Counted from the stretch's first letter, positions 33,576 through 45,037 are shown. The stretch is 64,000 nucleotides of DNA from Picochlorum sp. 'celeri' (GCA_010909725.1 JAACMV010000019.1:620001-684000); one strand, 5' to 3'. Notes: generated from the sequence alone by a model not told the origin. Made by a program: numbers and translations.

Positions 33576-34001
33576 ATGGGTGGATGGAGGGACGAGGCCA
33601 AGGCTCGTCGTCTAGAGGAAGTTGAGGATCCTCAAGTGTTGAAACGAAAATATAAGAGTCAGATTCGGTCTTCAGTATATGACAAAGAACCAAATGCATC
33701 TTTAAAGTCAATAGTAGTTGTGTCTGCGGCGATTGGGTGTGGACTGTGGGTGTTGAGAGAGGGGAAGAAGTTGGACTCTGCCCCTTTGGAACCTTTGAGG
33801 AGGTTTATTCGGCGCTTTGTGGGTGGTACAGTGGGTGAAAAGACTGCATCAAGACGACATTGGAAGGATATGAGGCCGTCTGATATGGCGGCGGCGGCGG
33901 CTGCAGCTCGACAGCAATCTTCTGGCAAGCCTGATGGCAGCAGAGGAGGAGGGACAGCAGGGAAAAAGAAGAAGAAGAAGAAAAAGAAGAGGTCTCACTA
34001 G
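33576..34001 (+). CDS. Small basic protein with one hydrophobic segment, unrecognised
   Basis: 141 aa. Residues about 43-60 (LKSIVVVSAAIGCGLWVL) could be a membrane helix. After it come a basic segment (RRFIRRFVGG), an Ala run (DMAAAAAAAARQQ) and a Lys-rich C-terminus (GKKKKKKKKKRSH). The upstream N-terminal half is charged. The shape suggests a tail-facing membrane protein of the ER or an organelle, but no family is recognised. The complementary strand frames are artefacts of the low-complexity codons. Converges with the HSP70 gene (68 bp between stops). Confidence 0.6.
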   Translation: MGGWRDEAKARRLEEVEDPQVLKRKYKSQIRSSVYDKEPNASLKSIVVVSAAIGCGLWVLREGKKLDSAPLEPLRRFIRRFVGGTVGEKTASRRHWKDMRPSDMAAAAAAARQQSSGKPDGSRGGGTAGKKKKKKKKKRSH

Positions 34002-34069
34002 TGTTTCAAAATGTATGCGTGTATACCTAATTGAATTGTAATATATATATATATACATAGACGTCTCCA

Positions 34070-36697
34070 CTACAATTCTGAATGGTCTGGCTTTTCCTTC
34101 TCCTCCTGCTGTCCACTGTCCTTGTTGTCATCATCACTTGTGTCCTTTTCTGTGTCAGCAGCAGGTTGCTCTTCTGTCGTGTTCTCCTTTGTCTCCTCTT
34201 CTGCCTTCTTGGACGACTTGACTGGCTTCTCGATTGGTTTGCTTTTAATATTCAGTCGGGTGAATGCTTTTCTCACCTGATCCAGGCGGGAGAGGACATT
34301 GTCTGCTTTGAAGATTGGGTCTTCATTGACTGGTTTCTTTTCTTGGAGGGCCTGCTGTTCCTTCATCCAGTCGACCAATTCTGTCATATTCTTTTGTAAT
34401 GCCTCTGTTTCTTCTTTGGTGATCCAAGGCTTGGATTTTGCCCATGATTTGATGGTCTTGGCAGAATCATCCACAAAAGATGTCACCGTCTGAATGACCT
34501 TGTCTCTGCGTGCAGCTTCATCAATTCGATGTTCAATGCTGTCAATGGTAGACCTAATACTAGCTAATTTGGATTTGAATGTAGATGCTGTTGCTGTTTC
34601 AGCTTCATCACCGTATATCCAATCTTCTGCATCCATCAAATCCTTGGATGCTTTTTGACGCTCCTCTTCGGTACTAAATGTATACAGTTTTGAATCCTCA
34701 TCCTGAATAGAACTGCTCATATCGATAATAAACGCCTCGAGATCGTTTCTTGCTTTATCAGTCTCACGTTTCACTCGATCACGCTCTCTAAATTCCCTCA
34801 GTACTTTTCTAGATGCAATCATGTGCTCAGTGGTCATGGAGTTGAGCTGGAATGTCACATTCATCTGCAAGGGGTCCTTGGCTATTCTCTTGACCATCTT
34901 CACCTCGAATTGTGGCTCGATGGTTTTGGGGGACTCGTCCGTCGAGTTTGAAGAAGCTGTATCGTTTACTGTACTCGTTGTGTTCAGTTCTGCTGTGCTG
35001 TTTGAGACGATTGGAATCTTTTGCTCGACTTCAATCTCCACAGATGCATCTGCCTTGTCAACATGGAACATACCGCTGGAATCGATGCTTGTGTGAAGAG
35101 ACACCTTCCCTGAGTATCCACGATTTTTCACGACATCGGAAATGCCAGACACGCGAACACTGCCAAGTGGTGCTCTGGTGGCACCGTCCTGGGCACCCAG
35201 TTCATTGTTCCATTCAAACGATACAGAGAAGGCATCATCTGTCACATTATCCTGTTTAATGGCTCTACGCGTCGGGATCTTTTTCATCACTGGTGCCAGA
35301 ACTCTACTTTCGTCTCCATTTAAAGAAAATGTCACATCGTACATGGATTTATCCGTCATGCCGAATTTGCGTAATCTGAAAATTGTGCTTAGGTTGGCTG
35401 CGACAAGTCCTGCACCAAGAACAACTGCTTCATCCGCATCCAAATGCCTGCATACAGATGCACACGAGGTTATATATATTCAGAATTTTATTGTACACAT
35501 AAAAATACATCCAACGTACGAATCGAGAGCACGACCATTCAGTGCTTCAGACAGGCGACTCTTCACCAGAGGCACTCTGGATGATCCACCAAGAAGTTCC
35601 ACTGCAGAAAGATCGTCGGATGTAACATTGTTTCTCGACAATATAGCCTTCAAAGGAATCACAGCACGGTCAACTATCTTGCTTGCTGCCACCTCGAATT
35701 CCTCCCGGGTAATGTGTGCTTTAAAGTCAGTATCAGGCACCAAATCCTCAATGCTTACATTGACTTCTGTGTTGGCAGACAGCACCTTTTTGGCCTTTTG
35801 CGCCTGTTTTCTCAACTTTGCTATGGCCCGCTTGTTTGACAGGAGATCCTGAGAGTCACCTTCAAATTTCTCAATCATCATATCCACAAGCACAACCTCC
35901 AACGCATCTCCACCAACATTGTGACTCACCCATGCAACATCCTTCACATCAAACTGACTCACGGGTTTACCATTGGTCTTATCCACAAAAGAGCTGAACT
36001 CGACAAGCGCCACCTCTGCTGATTTTGCTCCAAGATCATAGAAAATCACTTGCTCTGTCTTATTCGTGAAATCTCTTTCAATTCCATACTGCAGAGCAGC
36101 TGCAGCATGTGAGTTTACCAATGTCAACACGTTCAAGTTTGCCAAACTTGCTGCATCCTTGATTGCCCGCCTCTGCCCTGGTGTAAAGTATGCTGGTACT
36201 ACAATGACACAATCTGTCACTGGTACACCATCAGCTGATTCCTTTGCTAACTTTGCAGCATACTCGAACAGACTGGCCACAGCCTCTTCTGCAGACAGGC
36301 TTGTGCCCTGATCTGTTTTGACAGCAATAGTGGACCGATTTGCCGCCTGTTCGAGCTCAAATGGAACCCTCAATCGTTTCAAATCTTCAACGACAACCTC
36401 ATCGCCAAATGCCTTGCCCAGCATGTCCCTGAATCCGGTAAATACCTTGTCCGGATACCTTGCAGACAGAGCAGCAGCCTCCTCTCCCACAAGCCTATCC
36501 CCATCCACAATGGACAGCGCAGCAGGAGTTTTTCGTTTACTCATCTCATTAATAACAATCGATATGGGAATTTTACCAGGTTTAACGATCGATATCTTCA
36601 AATTTTCACTCCCAAGATCGATCGCCATAAGAGCACCGAGTGCCTGAGTTGCAATACTGAGCAACACAAACGCTCGAAATACTATGCGCCGATCCAT
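34070..36697 (-). CDS. HYOU1: ER-lumen HSP70 of the HYOU1/Lhs1 (GRP170) type
   Basis: Two exons, 36697-35520 and 35447-34070 (intron 72 bp, donor GTACGT), 851 aa. Signal peptide (VFRAFVLLSIATQALG) followed directly by the ATPase domain (LMAIDLGSENLKISIVKPG; the GSENLK form is typical of GRP170 rather than BiP), VIVVPAYFTPGQRRAI, LVNSHAAAALQYGI and LLGGSSRVPLV. Across the intron comes LDADEAVVLGA. The substrate-binding part is long, Ser/Thr-rich and acidic, with helical lid segments. The last four residues are HSEL, a plausible variant of the HDEL/KDEL retrieval signal. GRP170 proteins are nucleotide-exchange factors for BiP and holdases. The start is the Met that opens the signal peptide; one earlier in-frame Met exists at 36718. 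Confidence 0.93.
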
Positions 36698-37051
36698 GAT
36701 GACAATGTAACGATGCAAGAATGCAGCGAACTCAGTATACGGGTGTCCAATTGATCCTTTGCCTGGTCAACTCTCAAATTGATCAGACAAAGAATTCGTC
36801 TTTCATACAGATTGTCCTCCACGTTCGAATATCGAATTTCAAATTGGAATTCACAAAAATCTGTTGATTCTGCTGGGGTAGAGAATTCATGGAGACGGTC
36901 TATGGAGACGTGCTTGTCTTGTCCGACTTTCTTTTTACACTGTAACAGGCCTGTGACAGGCATTCCGACTTTCTTTTTTCTTCGTGGTGGTTCATCATCG
37001 CCACACAATGTCTGAACAATGTGAAGCACATTATCACCAGTCACATCAAAA
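36698..37051. other. Divergent promoter between HYOU1-like and SDR genes
   Basis: About 350 bp separating two divergent starts. A reverse-strand frame covers it but has no domain. A direct repeat of GACTTTCTTTTT occurs at about 36929 and 36965. Nothing else recognised. Confidence 0.5.
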
Positions 37052-37864
37052 ATGAATAGATATTTGCAATTAGGTGCATTGACAGGCCGGAGGCTGTTCA
37101 GCTCTCAAGCAGCGCCCGCAGGCAGCAGTTCAAACCTGTTTGTGGTGTTTGGTGCTTCAAAAGAGAATATTGGTGGTGCCCTCGCGGATCGATTGCTCAA
37201 GCATCATGACGGACGCGTCGTCGTAGCTGGAAGAAATGAAGACAAACTGTCAGCTTTAAAGCACGCATTGGGGGATCGTTGCGAGTATCACATTGTGGAT
37301 GCTCTCAACAGTGCAGATGTGGATTCATTTTTAAAGCACTTGAAAGAGCCCATTACTGGAGTCGCGAATTGTATCGGTACAGTTATATTAAAGCCTGCGC
37401 ATTCTACTACTGAAAAGGAGTTTGAGGACACGATGAGAATCAATGCATTTTCCTCGTTCAACATTCTCAAATCATCAGTAAAATTAATGTCCAAGCAACA
37501 GCATGGTAGCATTGCATTCTGTGCTTCAGCAGTCGCCATGCATGGCATTCAAAATCACGAAGCTATTGCTGCAGCAAAAGGAGCTATTGTTTCCATGGCG
37601 AAGAGTGCGGCGAGTACGTATGCTCCCAAAAACATAAGAATCAACTGCGTAGCACCAGGCCTGATTGCAACTCCAATGACAGAGAGAATCACCTCAAATG
37701 ATGCTGCCAGAAAAGCTTCTGAAAGCATGCATGCATTGAAACGAATTGGAAAGCCACACGATGTGGCAGCTGCATTAGAATTTTTCCTGAATCCTGAGAA
37801 TACATTCATTACTGGGCAAGTCCTTGGCGTTGATGGAGGACTTGGATCAGTGCGAGCACAATAA
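37052..37864 (+). CDS. Short-chain dehydrogenase/reductase-like protein, probably organelle-targeted
   Basis: 270 aa, single exon. The N-terminus (MNRYLQLGALTGRRLFSSQAA) looks like a mitochondrial presequence with an RxFSS cleavage context. The Rossmann fold shows VVFGASKENIGGALADRLL (cofactor loop), VVAGRN, the NAG-equivalent ANCIG, Ser in FCASAVA, IRINCVAPGLIATPMT and ITGQVLGVDGGLGS at the end. Odd: the usual YxxxK is absent. The segment reads HEAIAAAKG, keeping the Lys but with Ile at the Tyr position, so the proton donor must differ or activity may be lost. Its last 45 bp and 3' flank are duplicated 1.3 kb downstream. Confidence 0.88.
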   Translation: MNRYLQLGALTGRRLFSSQAAPAGSSSNLFVVFGASKENIGGALADRLLKHHDGRVVVAGRNEDKLSALKHALGDRCEYHIVDALNSADVDSFLKHLKEPITGVANCIGTVILKPAHSTTEKEFEDTMRINAFSSFNILKSSVKLMSKQQHGSIAFCASAVAMHGIQNHEAIAAAKGAIVSMAKSAASTYAPKNIRINCVAPGLIATPMTERITSNDAARKASESMHALKRIGKPHDVAAALEFFLNPENTFITGQVLGVDGGLGSVRAQ

Positions 37865-37955
37865 ATAATAGATATCACTTCATACTGCGGTATAGTTCTG
37901 CCAATGTATTCACATCTGCACCCATAGCATATTGTACAAGTATATACTGATTTAA
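37820..37955 (+). repeat. 136-bp direct repeat, left copy
   Basis: Identical to 39142-39277 except for one base (37933 T versus 39255 C). The left copy holds the end of the SDR gene plus a 3'-terminal fragment of the GT2 glycosyltransferase gene on the minus strand (its last about 27 codons). Confidence 0.95.
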
Positions 37956-38309
37956 TAAAAATGCTCGAAAAAGTGTCGACGAAAACGCAAGGTGAAAAAT
38001 TCTATTAACAGGTTACAACCAGTACAACAATATTCACTTTTTCATGCACTTTTTTGTACTTCCAGACGACCTAATAAGATATACATATGTATCTTCGCAG
38101 CTGATCCTACTAGGTCAATACAACGTAAAAAAAGTACTTCAAAGACTCATCGACTTGGAAAACAAATATGCAGTCCAAACTGGATCAATACATGCCATCA
38201 GCAGTAGAGGATTCCATGGGTAAAAAATCCTATGAGTGACCACGTCTGTCAACAAATTCGAGAGGCGAGGTACGGTCTGTGTTGTCATAGTGCTTGAGCC
38301 AACCCGCAC

Positions 38310-38594
38310 TTATAAATCCCCAAACAAGAAATAAGCAAGTCCAGTCAAACTAGATATGATGAATAAGGGAGAAAACTTGCCAAGTGCTGCAGAGGAACTT
38401 GCTGTGGCATTCGCTGCGTCTCCCTCGAATCCCCAGTTCAACGGTTGACACACTATTCCATCGCAGTATTGTCCTGCACCGCAATCACTGTCTGATTTGC
38501 AATTTCCGCTTACCAGGACGGGGTTCAGAGCCACAAAGAGATAGAGAACCAAAAGGACAACAGCACCGCGAGGTACGAAACTCAAGGTTAGCAT
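38310..38594 (-). CDS. Small secreted Cys-rich protein with GPI-like tail
   Basis: 94 aa from the Met at 38594; a longer in-frame extension to 38870 has no good start and no signal peptide. Signal peptide (GAVVLLVLYLFVALNPVLVSG), then a short Cys motif CKSDSDCGAGQYCDGIVC (spacing C-x5-C-x5-C-x4-C, as in Dickkopf/EB-like and cyst-wall-type modules), a small-residue spacer (NATASSSAALG) and a hydrophobic C-terminus (PLFIISSLTGLAYFLF). This is the layout of a GPI-anchored surface protein. It lies entirely inside the insert bounded by the 136-bp repeats, so it is cargo of that event. Confidence 0.65.
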   Translation of the reverse strand: MLTLSFVPRGAVVLLVLYLFVALNPVLVSGNCKSDSDCGAGQYCDGIVCQPLNWGFEGDAANATASSSAALGKFSPLFIISSLTGLAYFLFGDL

Positions 38595-39141
38595 TTTTAA
38601 TGCCAATTGAACGTCGAATAAATCACAAAAGGCAGTTTCTTTTGTATTCTGCGGTTTTAAGCAAAATAAATCAGCAGGCGAACGAAGGATGCCCCGTCTG
38701 ATATGTCCATTGCTAGGGCCACGTCTGGGCCACCGTCGACGGTGGCCCACCGATCGGTGTTCGCGAACAGCCTCGACCCAGGAGGATATTAGAATCGTGA
38801 TTGTAATCAGATCTAGATCTGCAGAGCCACCTAGGCTTAGTGGTAGATTCCCATTTTGAGAAATGAGCAATACACTCTCTCGTACACGGGCCTAAACTAC
38901 ATGGGGTTTACATGATGAGTTGATGAGGTGGTCTGTACCAAAGTTTTCAAAAATGACCACATGGAGCTCGCTCTAGCAACATCTCATATTGTTTCGAGCC
39001 ACCTATTACTCTATTTCATTTTATTTCATCGATATGTATACATATATGATGTAGTGAACTTGTGGATACGGCGTTAATTCATACCCCTTTGAAGGGAACA
39101 GAAGCAAAATATGCCCTGCAGACATCTTTGCCTCTGAACAG
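38595..39141. other. Non-coding remainder of the insert between the 136-bp repeats
   Basis: No further gene supported. Contains a perfect 22-bp palindrome (GGGCCACCGTC mirrored) at 38727-38748, possibly a binding site or the scar of an inserted element. Confidence 0.5.
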
Positions 39142-39277
39142 GTCCTTGGCGTTGATGGAGGACTTGGATCAGTGCGAGCACAATAAATAATAGATATCAC
39201 TTCATACTGCGGTATAGTTCTGCCAATGTATTCACATCTGCACCCATAGCATATCGTACAAGTATATACTGATTTAA
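39142..39277 (+). repeat. 136-bp direct repeat, right copy
   Basis: Right copy of the repeat at 37820-37955, 135/136 identical. It holds a copy of the SDR 3' end (decoupled from its gene) and the true 3' end of the GT2 gene. Confidence 0.95.
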
Positions 39278-40077
39278 CAATGTTGTCTTAATGAATCCTA
39301 GATTCTTCCACCGACGTCCAGATGTCTGGAGAGAGCAAGGTATGATGGCAGGTTTACCATATGTTTTGCATAATTTCTGAACCAGATCCACGTCCTCCAG
39401 CAGCTGATAGTCATTTCTATATCCTCCTATATGCCTAAATGTTTCTCGCTCTACGAAAATACCTTGATCTCCGTAGGGTTGACTCAACCAACGTGTCCTT
39501 AGGGCCACACCCATCCGCATTGCTCTGGACAAGATGGGATGCACATCAGCACCAATATCGATGCTCTCAAAACATCCCCAGCGACGGTCTTCTTTCATTA
39601 CAGAGTCCATATATGTACTAAAATCCTGAGGAAGGGTGGAATCTGCATGGAGAAATACAAGCATGCGTCCAGATGCCTTGTCAGCCCCTGCATTCATCTG
39701 AACAGACCTCCCGCGAGATGTACAAATTACACATGCCCCGGCCACCTCTGCGTTCTTAATAGTACCATCCCGACTCCCTCCATCGACAACAATGACTTCT
39801 GAGCCAGGATGCTGTGCACTGCAACATATCATGAATGGGTTTGTGATGCCCCGGCTAGTTGCAGGTCTCAGAAAAAGAAAAAGTTCGCACCTATGCACTG
39901 CAGCAGCTATTGACTGCTCTTCGTTCTGCACATCCGTGATAACCCATTATTCATCTACTATTGTTTCAATCATACCATAAAGGGATCAGATGCACCTACC
40001 AGAGCGGGTATAATAACCGAATACTTCTTGTCGAGTGTGCCTTCGCACGTGGGTGGCTTGCTTGGCCCGTTTCCCAT
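39197..40077 (-). CDS. Family 2 glycosyltransferase (TIGR04283-like)
   Basis: Three exons: 40077-40000, 39925-39891 and 39818-39197, 244 aa. Joined sequence: MGNGPSKPPTCEGTLDKK, then YSVIIPAL, NEEQSIAAAVH and SEVIVVDGGSRDGT, the standard GT2 opening. Next come CTSRGRSVQMNAGADKASG, LVFLHADSTLP (DxD-like), YGDQGIFVERETFRHIGGY and a DVDLVQKL motif. The GRSVQMNAGA and LLEDVDL motifs follow the TIGR04283 subfamily, found in cyanobacteria and algae; its substrate is not established. No signal peptide or membrane helix is seen. The terminal codons are shared with the duplicated 136-bp repeat. Confidence 0.88.
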
Positions 40078-40121
40078 CGACAAATAATCAAATAATTAGA
40101 TCACTGTTGTATTACATTATT

Positions 40122-42866
40122 TTAACGCCATCCTTGGGCGACGCGATGCTGCACCTCTGCAATGCGGGGAAGTACGGCAGTTTGCGCTGCATTTAAAATC
40201 TCAACAAACGCTGCTGCAGCTTGTTCATCCGACATGTCGAGCAATAGCTTCTCTTGAACTTTCAGCATTGCCATTTCTGGATCTGCTCGGATATCAGGAA
40301 CAGAGGATTGAGCCATGACGTGTATCAATGAGAGAAGCAGGTTGGATGATTTTCTGAGAATGTTGAGAGCCTCACACGACAACTGGACAAATTGCTCATA
40401 CTCTGGACTCTCTGGGCCTCCCATACCATCTACAATCGATCTATTTAAGAACAATGGTGCCGAGGAAAATTTAGGGTCTCTTCCTAGAATGTATCCAAAG
40501 TCTATGTGGAAGAGTTTGCCCTCGGTGGTGATCATGACATTGTCATTGTGCCGGTCTCCAATACCTAGAATATGTGTGAACACAGTGTATCCAGCACAGG
40601 ATCGGGTGTAATTATGCAATACTTGCTGTCGGATTCCTCTGGGAGATTTGCTTGGAGCATGATGCTCTAAGAATTGCTGAACTGAACCATATTCGCGCAG
40701 TATTGCTGATAATGGAACCGATTTTGGTACAAATTCAATGAGTCCATCATCTATGGATGTTGGCAGCACTCTGTACGGAGTGATCTGCAAGTCTACATGC
40801 TCCCTTTTCAAAAGCCTGCATGCAAATTCATGATGCAAATATCACGATGAGAACAAAACACTGCAAGGGTGAAACAATATGTACGCAACCGTACCTGTCC
40901 ATGAGAGAAAATATCTGGAGTACGAGTTGATCCTGGCGCAAATCATCACCCTTTTTGTAAATGAATGCATAGGGCGTCTCGCTCTCATATCTTCCATCAA
41001 CATTCCAAACGAGCTTTACAGGGTTTACTTTCGACTTGAAAACCAAGCATGCGTCTGGAATGACTCCGGAAAGCCGAATGGAAGGGTTTAATGGACTGGG
41101 TGTGATGAAGTGAGCAAGATCCTCACAGGAGCCTCCCAATCGAAGCATCGTCCTAATCTGTTCAGTCTTCGCATCAGCAGACCGATATAGTCTAATAGAA
41201 TCAAATAAATGTCTGAGACGAGCGACCAAGTTCAACTGCAACGGAATGGATGCCTTTCTAACTTTATTACGAGGGCCACCAATATCGTGTCGTTGTGACT
41301 CAGAATCACACAGTGCTGACAGCAGAGCAGTCTGTAAGACCTGCGCTCTTTTCCCAAATTCTGTGTCCTCTAGCTCGGAGCAAAGATACCAAAAAAGGGA
41401 TGAGGCGATCAACTCATTCGCACTAGATTTTTCTAGTAAGAACTTTGAGAGGGGTGAGACATCACGCTCTTCATACCGAAGGGCCTGGACAAGCTGCAAA
41501 AGAATCAGATGAATAGTATCATCTGGTAATAGCCGAAGAAATTCCACTGCATGAGATCGCACTGCTTCAATGGGAAATACAGGAGATAGCATCTCTAAAG
41601 CATCCCCGACATCAATCCCTGCCCATTGTCTCATCAATTTAGATGCTTGCGCAGCTTCCTCAGCATCTGCCCAATCCACACACTTGAGGAATTTCGTAAG
41701 CGCTTTCCCTTCATGCGTGAGTGCATAACGATATCTCCAAATCAACTCCTTCTCCTCTCGCGTCAGAATTTTTGTCGGAGAGTATCGAATAATCCTCTCC
41801 AGCTCTGCTTTTTCTTGTGTATTTGGCCTCAGAGTCGGGTTGTCATTTCCTCGTGCAGCACTTCGAGCAAGCTTTTGAGCCATCACTTCTGCAGGAGAGT
41901 CCCGATCAATTTCAGGGTCAACAAAATACAGCACACGCTTTCCACCATCGTTTCCATGCAATGACCCGTGGTGTTGATGAGGTCCATCATGATGGGATGC
42001 ATACACGTCACAGTACAACACATCAAAATCAAACTTTGGAAGATTCACTTTCAATTCAAGACCTCTCCTCAACCCACATAAAGACTTGATACGCGATATA
42101 CGCTCATCAGTGCTCTTCATCGACATGGAATCCAGCCAGGGAAGACGTTCATGATCACCGCGTGCAAACCGTTTCTGTGCCTTGACCAACCTATCAAGCT
42201 CATCAACCAGATCCAATCGATTACCATGTGCGTGCGACCCAGAAATTTTCATAGCATTTTTAGCACATGCTACCATGTCATCATGCGAATACTTGTACAT
42301 GGTCGATCCACCAACGTCATCTGCCTCTCGACCCAATGAGAGACCAAGTTTCATGGCATCAGTCTTGAGCCTCCCCTTCTGACTGAAAAAGGGCATAACA
42401 CATCCTCCTAAAACACAAAAGTCCGATCCCAATCCATCAGAATACCATACAGTAACACACAATCGAGTACTCTGATCCAAGTCCCTGTATCTGACTGGAA
42501 AGGTCACCATCTGACCCCAATAGCACCATATTTGAGCCCCATCATCCACCAGGCGCTCGTTATTGATTGACTCGACGCATGTTGTGTGCAACGGAGTGCC
42601 AACAGGACCAAATTCATCCCGTAACCATAGAGACGCATACACCGAGGCGTTGCTCCCATGCATACACAAGGCATCCCTGAGGGTCAAAGACTCATCCGTC
42701 AGACTCCATTCTGCTGCTCCTGGATCAATGACGAGCGATTGTATCTGTACTTCCACCTATACAACACACATATAGTCATAACATGGTATCTATGACACAG
42801 ATGAAGCGGACATACCGGTGCGTATACATCTCTCGCTAGATGAAAATGTAGGGTTTCTTCTGCCAT
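40122..42866 (-). CDS. VPS34: Class III phosphatidylinositol 3-kinase Vps34
   Basis: Three exons: 42866-42816, 42756-40895 and 40815-40122, 868 aa (human PIK3C3 887). The intron joins restore YAPVEVQIQSL and SLMDRLLKREHVDLQITPYR, both expected in Vps34. Domains: C2 (about 20-200), with WCYWGQMVTFPVRYRDL; helical PIK domain (about 310-520), with TREEKELIWRYRYAL and CVDWADAEEAAQA; kinase domain with the catalytic loop GDRHNDN (724-730) and DFG (743-745), ending RVAQGWR. Vps34 makes PtdIns3P for endosome sorting and autophagy. It is the only PI3K in the window. The class III assignment rests on the short C2-PIK-kinase layout without Ras- or p85-binding domains. Confidence 0.95.
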
Positions 42867-43144
42867 AGTGACCAGAGTCAAGCAGGGTGAGCCCTATCTC
42901 CCAGTCCCTCACTGATACGTCGAATGCATACTTCACGTGTGGTTCAATGATTTTTTAATTGTTTAAAATACACAGTGGGACCTGTGCACGGTATCGTTTG
43001 ATTACGACTCGGTTGGCCGATTCGTCATGGAGACACAGAATTCGGGAATAGTCAAATTCAAAAATGCGTTAGAATTGGATACGAGGTGATTCCACACGAG
43101 TCGGGTCGAGATTAATACTTACATCTATAACAATCCCAGAAGAC
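42867..43144. other. Divergent promoter, Vps34 and an unrecognised gene
   Basis: About 280 bp between divergent starts. No coding sequence or obvious TATA box was recognised. Confidence 0.4.
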
Positions 43145-45037
43145 ATGACCCAGCTGGGTAAAAAGAGGAATGGCGGTGCTCTTCCGCCGTTGGAAGCGGA
43201 GAGTCACGCCACAACCGATCGAGAGGACGAAATGCTCGAATTGGACAAGTATTCGAAGGATTATGTCGAAGCTTGGGCTTCAAAATGTACAAAGACAAGT
43301 TATCAGTCGGAGCTGAAGGTTAAGGATGCGACTGATGTGGATGGTCATGGGTTGAAGTTTGTTGCTGCATTTCAGTCCTGTGCTGAAGAAGCATCAGCGC
43401 ATGGGAAATTACTTCCCCAAGAATATCTGGGGTATCTCGTGTTCATGATGAGGAATGATGTAGTTCATCATTATTCTCATGTGTCGAGGGCAGCATATCA
43501 GTGTCTGAAATCATACTTGGATTCGTATCCATACGCGAGTGTTGTCAAGGATGGGGTGGACCATGGTCAGGTTGTGATCTGTCCAGAATCTGCTTGGCTT
43601 CCGCTCTTCTCGTGCGTCGTCAGATTTGTTTTTCTTTCAAGACCTGTATAGTGTTGATGATGCGTGTATGTTGCAGGGAACGGAAGTCCTTCTTTCCAAA
43701 GTATTTCATGTATGAGGATATGTCTCAATCAGGACTCAAATATGCCCAAGACGAGATGGGTCAGCATGCAAAAGGCAAGCGAAACGGGTCTGACAGACGA
43801 TGGGGTCATGGGGATGAGCTACTCATGCATTGTATTGACGCTGCGCTCGAGTCTGGTAGGTATTTTTTTGAAACGTCATTTATGTTTATGTGTGCCTGGG
43901 CAAGAAAGAAAGAATCATGTTGGTTTATTGTGGTGTAGATGAGAAGGATTTAAATGGCGATTTGCTAATGTTTGGGTACTTGCTACGAGTTATGATGCAA
44001 GATTTGGAATGCCGATTGGAAGTAGTAGAGCGGATAGCGAAAGATGAAGAGCAAAGGACATTGTATTTTAGCAAGCTGAAGGCTCTTTTGGAGAATAGTG
44101 CTTTGTGGAGAATGGTGGTTGGCATTGTACGTGATTTGCTCTGTTGTTGTTTTTTATTTGGATGATGATGCTATGTAATGTGTGGGGTCGTATGCAGTCG
44201 TGGAATGGACGACAAGTGCAGCGGCTTGTAGGAGGACTCGTTCGTCTCATTGTCAACAGCACTGAGAATGAGGATATGGAAGTGGCAGAAGATGAACCAG
44301 AGGATGACTCTCCTGCGGGGGCATGTGCTTTTTCAAAATCAGAATTGTCTGAAATGGCGTCTACATTTTTGAATGCTCTCTTGAAGATGTTCGGAACAAT
44401 GGAGCGGCTGGGTGGCTTCTTGGCAACAAGTTCATATAGATCAGCATCTGCAAACTATAGAGTGGCTCTGGATGAATTCATGCTGGAAGCCTTCTGGACA
44501 GAGAAAGGGTACTGTAAAGATCCAAGAACAGCAAATAAATTATTGCATAGTTTGGAGCCACGGGATGCATTGCGATTCATAGGTTTTCTGACTGCTACCA
44601 AGTTTACAAAGGCGTATCAACGCAGTGATGTCCAAAGAATGGGGCCGGATGCATTGGATAAAGTGAAAGAGCTGTATGATGCGGTGGATGTCTTGTCACT
44701 GAGTAGCAAAGATTTGGAAACTTTTTATGAGATTCATCTCGAGCCTATGTTGGAGTCGTACATCTTGGATATGTCGAGAACCATGAAGATTTACAAATCT
44801 GCAGATCATCTTGCCCTGCTGGTAAGTGTCCTGGCAGCAAGCATCGTGAAGCTCCAACTCGGTGGTGAATCCTTGCCACTTTTGGATAAAACTTTAGATA
44901 AAGTCAAACAAATGATGAAAATGTGCATTGAACGAATTTATGAGCAGGAATGTTCCACCAATGCGTCTCATCGTTTGGGCTCTTTTGGGACAATCTGCCT
45001 CTCACTTGCATCAAATTACATCGAACTTGCTGTGTAA
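43145..45037 (+). CDS. Helical protein of unknown function
   Basis: Four exons: 43145-43611, 43677-43855, 43939-44126 and 44198-45037, frames kept, 557 aa. I do not recognise it. Seen: a basic start (MTQLGKKRNGG), a helical N-terminal part, an acidic linker (TENEDMEVAEDEPEDDSP, about 300-320) and a long helical C-terminal region (for example ALLKMFGTMERLGGFLATSS, DALDKVKELYDAVDVLSL), all alpha by appearance. No signal peptide, membrane span or enzyme motif. The layout could be a HEAT-like scaffold. It is convergent with the DnaJ gene (72 bp). Confidence 0.75.
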
